Assembly: GCF_026210795.1 (NCBI RefSeq)
Contig: NC_089445.1
Span: forward strand, 2,914,001 to 2,978,000
Direction: 5' to 3'
Source: Rhizophagus irregularis
Taxonomy: Eukaryota; Glomeromycota; Glomeromycetes; Glomerales; Glomeraceae
Length of the DNA stretch: 64,000 bases
Shown: piece by piece, positions 55,526-64,000 of the stretch
Layout of the letters: each line of letters starts with the position of its first letter
Position numbering within the stretch: position 1 is the stretch's first letter
Program-made: the position numbers and the translations under genes
The notes under the pieces: model-generated
Databases searched by the model: none
Told to the model about the DNA's origin: nothing
The model's input: the letters and a program-made list of their open reading frames with translations, nothing else

Positions 55526-57535
55526 CAGGTACTGCATCTGTGAATTTAAATTATCATAAAAGAGCCCCTAATATTAATATGAATAAAAAAGAAAATTTTC
55601 TTTTAAAGTGATAATTTATTTACCTGCTAAAACAATAGTAAAGGCGAAAATTAGCAATAAGCATTTGAATTTCATTATTGATTTTGTGATTGTGATATAT
55701 ATAGATATATATAATTTTTAATTCGTTGTTTATTAATTTGTTTAAAGACCTCTTTCTCAAAGTGTTTATATAAGAAAATTTTTTATAATAACACTATTTC
55801 AAATTATTTCATGAATCATGAAGGCGAAGTAAAGGAAGCGTACAGAGTATTTTTGCCACGTTTTAATATATTGCGCCATTGCTATGTCAAAATTTACAAT
55901 TTAAGAGCAGAGCACTTTTAGTTAACAATGGGAAAATATGAAATTTTGACGTTAATGATTATTTTTAGCCGCAATCATTTGTAAAATTGTTGTTTTATTA
56001 ACGAGGGCGAAGTAAAGACGTACAAGAGTATTTTTGCCACGTTTTTTACAATTGAAGAGAAGCCACTTTAAATTAATAATGAGAAAATACAAGATTTTAA
56101 TGTTGATAATTATTTTTAGCCGCAATCAACTGTAAAATTATTATTTTTTTATTAACGTATTATTGTATTTTGCCACGTTTTTTTACATTGCGCCACAATC
56201 TGAATGAACAATTCCACTTTAAATTAATGTGGAAATAGATGATTTCTATTTTAAAAAAAGAATAAATAAATAAAAATATAATATATTGTTCAAAATAACT
56301 AAGATCAAGAAAGTATAACTCATTCGATTTATCTGATTAATCATTAGAAAATTAAAAGGTTATTGGGTATCAACACGTAATTTATTAAAAGTCTCATAGA
56401 CTCTAGCATCAAGTTTGGAAAGCGGTTATTGACATATTATGTTTTTAGAAAATTTTAAGATTATCGTAATTGGGTAACTTTTAGAAAATGATCAACCTAA
56501 TGTACTAAAATAAACTAACCTTTTATAGAATACTGAAAATTCGGTAATAATGTAAATTTTTAGCAGATTATAAACCATTATTTAACAAATAAAGTTCAAT
56601 TTTTTATTGTTTCGAGTTATCGTATATACTGTTTTTATGCTTTGTAACAATAAATAATATGAAAAAATCATAGTACTACGGAAAGTTCAATCTGTTATTT
56701 ATTACTACTACTACTATTATTATAAATTTAAATTTAAATGATGATTATAGTATAATTTATTTTATCTTCTTGGTTTCTTAGGATATTCTTGACTGATTTA
56801 ACCCAACTCAAATGAATAAACATACAAATTGATTAATATTTACACTATTCTTCCACACTAGGATAATATATTTTATTTAGTTATTCCTCTAATATTCTTT
56901 TCTGCTTTTAAAAAATCCATATCAGATATGTCGCGTATAGTTATTAATATAAAAAATAAATTATTTTGAAATACTTGTAATAATCGTTTTGTATAAGTAA
57001 ATTTAATAAAAGTTTGATTACAAACTATATACGGTGTTGTATTATATATGAAAAGTTTATTTGATACGAAATTCTTTGAGTCCTTTTCTTTGTTATTTTG
57101 CAAAAAAATCACTAGTAATGTTTGAATATAATAAGCTTGCATTTTATCATACGATAAAAATACTACATAATAATTAACAAGGTAATATAGACTCTTGATT
57201 TATATTATATAGTACAGGATATTTAAAAATTTCAGTTTGATATACCCTGAATTTGTACATTATATTCCGGTCAATTTCAATGCATTTTCTGGACACTTTT
57301 TTCGTAGGGCATGTGAGACCTTATCACAAAAATCAGAGTATTGTCGTATTCTCTCGTATAATGATGTAGTTAGCCGGAAAACGGAGCCGAATTCCTGATT
57401 GCCGATCACCCGGATCCGGTTTAATCGCAGAAAATCCCCGGAATTCCACGACGATCTACGCCTAAGCGGGTTCGGATCACGCTGCGGCTAATTATTTTTC
57501 GGCTAACTATAATTTAGATCGGATTTTTTTTTTTT
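55500..57535. repeat. Segmental duplication, proximal block (copy 3)
   Basis: Collinear with 12.88-14.24 kb, including the tandem repeat at 55815-56240. An insertion of ~665 bp (about 56550-57215), absent from copy 2, contains a small ORF (56873-57142). Sequence resumes at GGATATTTAAAAATTTCAGTTTGATATACC. Confidence 0.7.
56873..57142 (-). CDS. Hypothetical 89-aa ORF within an insertion
   Basis: ATG at 57142, TAA at 56873. It has more varied codons than neighbouring ORFs (KEKDSKNFVSNKLFIYNTTP, ITIRDISDMDFLKAEKNIRG). There is no signal peptide or known motif. It sits in the ~665-bp segment missing from the paralogous block at 14 kb, so it may belong to a mobile fragment. Low confidence that it is translated. 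Confidence 0.3.
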   Translation of the reverse strand: MQAYYIQTLLVIFLQNNKEKDSKNFVSNKLFIYNTTPYIVCNQTFIKFTYTKRLLQVFQNNLFFILITIRDISDMDFLKAEKNIRGITK

Positions 57536-57538
57536 TAA

Positions 57539-57998
57539 GGGGAGAGTGTAATCACGTGACTTTTAATGGCGCAAAAATTTTTTTTGTGCTATTCAGAACG
57601 TCCATGTCTAATAAAACATTTGTAAATTACTAAATATTAAAAAAAATATATTATTTTCTTACCTTTTGGAACCTGAAAGTTCACCAGGTATAGTTTTTAT
57701 TTAGACTTAAATATTATATTTTGGAGAAAATATCAAAAGAAGTTTCAAAAAGGTTGCGAATCGCTTAGTGAAAGTTTAGAATCTCTCTACTGGAAAACAT
57801 AATATTATTTTTTAACAAAAAGCATTTTATCATTAATTAATTTAATATATTTGTATTCTATAGGTATGTTTTCACATGTCTTTACAAAAATAATAATAAA
57901 ATAATACATAATTATTCAAACTAAAGTACTTTTGTTCTTGGGCTTCATATTTTAAATTTTTGCGCCATTATTATAAATCACGTGACTACACGCTCCCC
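57539..57998. mobile_element. 460-bp MITE with TTAA target duplication
   Basis: Inverted ends GGGGAGAGTGTAATCACGTG and, on the minus strand of the right end, GGGGAGCGTGTAGTCACGTG. Similarity continues through GGCGCAAAAATTT. TTAA lies directly outside both ends (57535-57538 and 57999-58002). The paralogous site at 14232-14250 has an uninterrupted T-run/A-run with a single TTAA, that is, the empty site. TTAA duplication suggests piggyBac-type mobilisation. Non-coding. Confidence 0.8.
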
Positions 57999-58002
57999 TT
58001 AA

Positions 58003-60330
58003 AAAAAAATAAAGGAATATTTCTCTTTTTCTCCATATAAAACAATTTCATTTACTCATGTAATTAAATTAAATGTATTACAATGCATTATCCGTCAAAT
58101 TAAACCAGTTTTGCATTTTCACAACATACTATGCAATAATTCGAATCTACAATGAATCATTTTTTTTCTCGAGATCATATGACGCATATGTGACGTATCA
58201 CAAAAATATGAGTATTTTGCTTTAATTTAGATAAATTTTTTTTTTAAAAAAAAAAAAAGAAAATTTCTCTTTTTCTCCGTGCGTATCAAAAAATTATCCA
58301 TAATTAAAATTAAGTGTATTACAAACTAAACTATTTTGCGATCACAATAATTGTATTTTAAAAAAAAACATTTTTTCTTTGGAACGTATGATGCATATAA
58401 CAAAAATATGAGTATTGTTGTATTTTCTCCGCATAATTTAATTTAAATCAATTTTTTTTTTTTAAAAAAAAAAAAGGAAATTTTCTTTTTTCTCCTTATC
58501 AAAAAATTATCCATTTATTCATGTAATTAAACTAAATGCATTATTTTTGCATTTTTACAACAATGTAATTTAAAAAACCATTTTTTTTCTCGAGATCATA
58601 TAACGCATATGTGACATATCACAAAAATATGAGCATTGTTATACTTTCTCCGTGTAATTTAATTTAGATAAATTATTATTTTTTTTTTTAAAAAAAAAAG
58701 AAATTTTCTCTTTTTCTCCTTATCAAAAAATTATCCATTTATTCATGTAATTAAACTAAATATATTATTTTTGCATTTTTACAACAATGTAATTTAAAAG
58801 CCATTTTTTTTCTCGAGATCATATGACGCATATGTGACATATCACAAAATATTAGTATTGTTATACTTTTTTTTTAAAAAAAAAAATGGAAATTCCTCTT
58901 TTTCTCCGTGCGTATCAAAAAATTATCCATAATTAAATTAAATGTATTAAAAACATTAAAAACTAAACCATATTTGCAATCACAATAATTGAATTTTAAA
59001 AAAAAACATTTTTTCTTGGAATATATGAGACATAATAACAAAAATATAAGTATTGTTGTATTTTCTCTGCATAATTTAATTTATATCAATTTTTTTTAAA
59101 AAAAGGAAAATTTCTTTTTTTCTCCGTATCAAAAAATTATCCATATATTCATGTAATTAAACTAAATGTATTACATCAACCATTTTTGCATTTTCACAAT
59201 AATGTATTTTAAAAAACCATTTTTTTTTCGAGATCATATGACGTATATACGCATATGTGACACATCACAAAAATATCATACTTTTTTTTTTGAAAAAAAA
59301 AATGGAAATTCCTCTTTTTCTCCGTGCGTATCAAAAAATTATCCATAATTAAATTAAGTGTATTACAAACTAAACCATTTTTGCAATTACAATAATTGAA
59401 TTTTAAAAAAAACATTTTTTCTTTGGAACGTATGATGCATATAACAAAATATGAGTATTGTTGTATTTTCTCCGCATAATTTAATTTAAATCAATTTTTT
59501 TTTTTTAAAAAAAAAAAAGGAAATTTTCTTTTTTCTCCTTATCAAAAAATTATCCATTTATTCATGTAATTAAACTAAATGCATTATTTTTGCATTTTTA
59601 CAACAATGTAATTTAAAAAACCATTTTTTTTCTCGAGATCATATAACGCATATGTGACATATCACAAAAATATGAGCATTGTTATACTTTCTCCGTGTAA
59701 TTTAATTTAGATAAATTATTATTTTTTTTTTAAAAAAAAAAGAAATTTTCTTTTTTTCTCCTTATCAAAAAATTATCCATTTATTCATGTAATTAAATTA
59801 AATGTATTACATCAACCATTTTTTCATTTTCAACAACAATGTATTTTAAAAAACCATTTTTTTTTTCGAGATCATATGACGCATATACGCATATGTGACA
59901 CATCACAAAAATATCATACTTTTTTTTTTGAAAAAAAAAAATGGAAATTCCTCTTTTTCTCCGTGCGTATCAAAAAATTATCCATAATTAAATTAAGTGT
60001 ATTACACACTAAACCATTTTTGCAATTACAATAATTGAATTTTAAAAAAAAACATTTTTTCTTGAGAACGTATAACAAAAATATTAGAATTGTTGTATTT
60101 TCTCCGCATAATTCCCTATAAAAAATTTTATCCGTTATTTCTATAAAAACACTGTAAAAACTCCGTAAAAATGAGCCTTTCACAGAACCATTCACGGAAA
60201 ATGTAAATGATTTGATAAATTCCGTGATATAAATTATTAATTCCAGAATTATGAGCCTTTTTACGGAAAAAGGACGGAATATAAAAAACATTTCTTTTTT
60301 TTCTCCGTATCAAAAAATTATCCATTTATT
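58003..60330. repeat. Satellite-like array of ~200-230-bp units with ~1.05-kb higher-order repeat
   Basis: About eleven units, each with T(n)A(n), GGAAATT-TCTTTTTCTCC, TATCAAAAAATTATCCAT, ACCATTTTTGCA and TCGAGATCATATGACGCATATG blocks. TATCCAT anchors fall at about 58308, 58506, 58732, 58923, 59139, 59337, 59543, 59773 and 59977. The order of unit subtypes repeats, and 58370-58690 is almost identical to 59420-59725, indicating a recent ~1.05-kb duplication. ORFs here are formed by the repeat. Confidence 0.75.
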
Positions 60331-60399
60331 AATGTAATTAAACTAAATATATTATCAAACTAAACCAATTTGTTATCACAACATTTATAACAATTCGAA

Positions 60400-63300
60400 T
60401 TTACAATATTCTGCCTTTAAGGAGAACATGATATCCGGTAGGCTTTTGTGGTTGAATCTTAAAAACGCCTTATTTTAATAAAGAAAATTTTGAAAAGGTA
60501 TTATCCAAATTATAACATTAAAACAATGAAAATAAATATACATTCATGTTTAAAAAAGATTCTAGACAGATATACAACTTGTAATTTTTTATTGCATATA
60601 AATAAACGTAATGTTGCTTTTCAACGGAATAATGGAATAACCGATATAACATCAATTATCCTGTTATTAATATAAATTTTTAATGGAGTTAATAGGAGAA
60701 AAACAACAATCAACGTTTTTTATATTCTTCAAACATTCATTATAAACACTAATTAAGAAGATTTCTAAAAAAAAAAGATATATCACGCGTAAGTGCAACA
60801 AGTATTACAATGAAATTTTTTTTTCGTTCGTGTTATTTGGAACCGTAGAAATCATGAGAAAACTATAAAGCTTTTTTTAGATAAATTAAAAATCAAGCAA
60901 TTTAATAGTAATAATCGTCTAAACATATATGCGCAATCCAGTGTTACAAGAAAGGTCGTAAAATTAAATTGTTCTATTTTTTCCTATAAAGAATTATCAC
61001 TTATAATAATTTAATAATAATTTATCCATAATTCGGTTTCATTCGTATATTGATAGTATATATTACTGACAAATTGTTTTAACAGAAAAGTACTTTTGAA
61101 TAAATTATATAAACGAGGAAATAGCGCAAGCCGAATTTAACCTTAAAGATTATTGTTTGGTATGACAAGTGAAATGCTTGGCGTTTTTTTAATGATGACT
61201 CACCTCGCATTTTTTTTTTTTTGATGTCAAAAAATAGCGATTCAAATTAGTGGAGTGGGAATTTAAAGTTTTTTTTTTAGAAAAAAAAAAAACAAAAATT
61301 AAAGAAAAAATTATAAAAAAAAAAACCCAATAAAAGAATTTCGGAAAATGTAATTGGCTAATTAACTAATAATTGATTTTCATATAAATAAATAATAAAA
61401 TAAATAAATAAATAAATAAATAAATATTTATTTATTTTGACGGATCACGATTTTTGCAAAAAATAAAAATTAATAAAGTTAGTGCATTTTTTTTCTTTGT
61501 TGTCTTTTTTTTAGAAATACTTTATATATAAATAGTATATATAATATATAATGAGGGCATGGCGTAAAAAAAAAAAAGAACCTTAATGAACTTTGCATGT
61601 CATTTTAATAGTTATAAAGTATGTACTGTACTACTAAAACGCACAATCGTGTGTTACGACTGTTACGTGAAAACCCGCTATGATTATTTTGAGCGAGTTA
61701 AGAAAGTAGATGGGATATGTGGCAAAAAAAAAAAATTATTTTTCATTTTTCCGTGTCAAAAATTATTCATTCATTCATCAAATCGAAATGAATATATTAT
61801 CAACCTAAACCATTTTCACATTCACAACAATGATACATGTGACAAAAATTAAAATAATTTACAAATTGTCTTCAAGGGAAAAAGTATTGCGGTAAACCTC
61901 AAAAGTAATCAAAACGCCTCATTTTTCCAAATCTAACATTAATTACAAAAAAACAATGGAAAAAATGTTCATTCGTTTTCTAAGATACCGATATATCGAT
62001 ATATCATTAAAAAAAGCACAAGGCTTTTTTAAAATCAATAAATTAATAGGAATGATCGACAACCTTTCTAAACAAGATTGATGTACGGATTTCCTCCGAT
62101 AAATATTCGCTACAGAACAGTGCACCGAATCTAATGATATGCTTTCTATCCTATAATAAGTTTTACCGTATCGAATGTCTATATACTCTATAGACCCTAA
62201 TACTATATAGAATATACATTTTAATCATATGCCCGACTTAGCCAATATCAACAATCAAGTACAAAAGGACAATCAAAAATATTTATCAAACAATATTTAC
62301 CAGGAATAATCAATGAGCTGCGCCACTGCGCCACACAGTTGTCATATGTTGATTCTGCAAATCGACCGAAATGTACAAGACCAATTTGAAAAATTCATAT
62401 GAAAATGGTATTTTGTTGCAAAGAAAAAGTATTAATTAATTAATTTAATTTATTAATTTAATTTATGTACTAATAACAAAACTTTATTAATTAAAATTGA
62501 CAGGCAGTATCTGGTATACAAAAACAGCATAATAATAAGGCAATATTTAATTAATAGTTTATAACAATGCTTTTTACACGCATTCTGTATATGCAATTTA
62601 TTACTTATACATCAATTTTTTTTTACATCACTAATTTTTATTAGGCACTAATGAAGTCAGATTAATAAGATTCATTATCAACGTTCACTAATTTATTATG
62701 AATGATTTTTGTTTCGTATTAATATTCATTAATAATTTCTTATGCAAAGTATTGAAAATGTAATTCATTGTAAAAAAAAAAGATAATAATTTCTAGCTAT
62801 CTTATTATTCAATAAGATATTCGTAATAATGTCGTAATGTGGCGTAAAAGAATGATAGTTAAAGTTGTAAATAAAATAAAAAAAATAAAACCGAAATATA
62901 TTTTTATGACTTGTCCAATTATCTAACTATTCCATAAATAGTAAAGATGCGGAGTTGGTTTCATATTTTGAAAGCAAACGAACAAATTTTGGGGGCGCTG
63001 CCTTGTATCGATCAATTTTTTAGAATGTAGTACAAACTTTTTTTATTTAAATTAAAATTATTATTATTTTTATTTTCTTTTTCTCTTCGCAATATTTACT
63101 TTAATATTTTTCTCTTTCTACTATTTCTTTACTAACATAAAAAAAAAAAAATAACTAATAAATAAATAACGAACTTAATTTAATAACTTGTCCAAGTTCA
63201 GATTTCTTATAGTTTTTAAAAAAAGGATATTTTTTTACCTTTGTTTGTTAATAATAATTCTTTAGAAATATTACAAAAAAACAAACACGCAAAACAAACA

Positions 63301-63945
63301 AACAATACGCACAGCTACAGCGCCACAGTCACAGAAGAAAAAAAAAAATTTTTTATTTTTAATTTACCATAGAATTATTCCAACCTATTGTTTAATACGG
63401 ATCATAAACCCCGCACTTGTCAAACCATACTTGTTAAAGAAAGTTTATTATATAAAAAAGAAAAAAAAATTTTTTTAATATAATAATTTGTTGTAATAAT
63501 TTTTTTGTAATAATTTTTTTTTTTAATGTAATTTAATGTAATAATTTTTTTTAATGTAATAAAAAATTTTTTTTTTCTTATGTTAATAATTTTTTTTAAA
63601 TAAAATTATACTTTAATAAATAATTTTTTAAATTAAACACAAATAAAATAAATAAATATGTTATTATATTTTAACAAATTCAAAATGAAATTAAAAAAGG
63701 TACTAATAATAATGTCAGATTTTCAAAAATAGATAAATACCCGTCGTTTCTTTCTTCTGAACAAACCATGCAATGACTCCAAAACGACAGTTTAATTAGT
63801 TTTAAAAAATCGAAGAAAAAAGAAAATCGTTATATAAACCCTTTTTTTGACAATCAAAGAAAAATTATAATTTTTTTCTTTCTTTTTTTTTAGTAGAAGT
63901 CTTTATATTTTACTTATTCAAATCGTTTCTTCTACTATTTTGATA
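60400..63945. repeat. Segmental duplication copy 3 (upstream of third 92-codon gene)
   Basis: Collinear with 15.57-18.95 kb, with the same landmarks and many small indels. The final 200 bp (T-rich leader, TTTTGATAATGAAT at the start) match copy 2 most closely. No other gene is recognised. Confidence 0.75.
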
Positions 63946-64000
63946 ATGAATTACCGTTGCGAAGTTAATGATGATAATACAAAAATTACAATCAGTAATT
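63946..64000 (+). CDS. 92-codon gene family member 3, cut by window end
   Basis: The ATG at 63946 begins MNYRCEVNDDNTKITISN, running off the window. It matches member 2 (18947) but lacks about eight codons after the fourth residue, which leaves the frame intact. Whether the rest is complete cannot be seen. Confidence 0.55.
   Translation, partial: MNYRCEVNDDNTKITISN

Noticed and set aside
59914-60325. 125- and 65-codon minus-strand ORFs.
   Set aside because: Formed by satellite units; near-identical segments recur in neighbouring units.

Overview
This is a eukaryotic nuclear segment from an extremely AT-rich, intron-rich and transposon-laden genome. The gene families point to an arbuscular mycorrhizal fungus close to Rhizophagus (Glomeromycotina). 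They include a BTB-TLDc gene, TKL-type kinase genes of the 'WIPYNQ' type, an Argonaute relic, and short GT-AG introns of 60-120 nt. The species assignment is inference; no rRNA or other marker gene is present.

Layout. 0.4-1.9 kb: intact two-exon BTB-BACK-TLDc gene (-), followed by a decayed kinase relic at 3.2-3.8 kb. 6.2-19.2 kb: AT-rich repeats in two related segments, each ending in a paralogous 92-codon gene (9652 and 18947). 20.2-24.2 kb: coding relics, two small hypothetical ORFs and a four-exon gene with an Arg-Gly tract (-). 24.6-25.9 kb: array of ~140-bp repeats whose units look like a 64-nt exon between splice signals. 26.5-47.2 kb: a large inverted-repeat structure holding a nine-exon DDE-type transposase-like gene (-). 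Its left arm was split by a 10.3-kb Ty3/Gypsy retrotransposon (27382-37670) with 589-bp LTRs that differ at about one position. A ~3.1-kb palindrome lies between the transposase gene and the right arm. 47.5-48.1 kb: Argonaute PIWI pseudogene (+). 48.8-52.5 kb: a kinase gene (-) preceded by the most striking object in the window. 52.5-55.3 kb: small mobile fragments and featureless AT-rich DNA. 55.3-64.0 kb: a further copy of the 6-19 kb segment, with a TTAA-flanked MITE, a satellite array, and the start of a third copy of the 92-codon gene at the window edge.

Main discovery candidate. Upstream of the kinase exons, 27 consecutive units of ~70-120 bp each carry, on the minus strand, an acceptor AG, exactly three bases, and a donor (mostly GTAAGT), and most carry a CTAAC-like branch site. 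Spliced together, the triplets give an ORF free of stops in the only phase that joins the kinase exon. One 1-nt exon is needed for that join. The encoded peptide resembles the F-x-x-W...IDKF linker that normally precedes WIPYNQ in this kinase family. The gene therefore appears to encode about one amino acid per microexon, 27 times in a row.

The retrotransposon is also unusual. It carries a thymidylate-kinase-like P-loop domain in front of the integrase, a UGA-CUA readthrough context between gag and protease, and a tRNA-Gly-derived relic beside its 3' LTR that matches its own primer-binding site. This copy is broken by a frameshift, a YIDG active site and a premature TGA.
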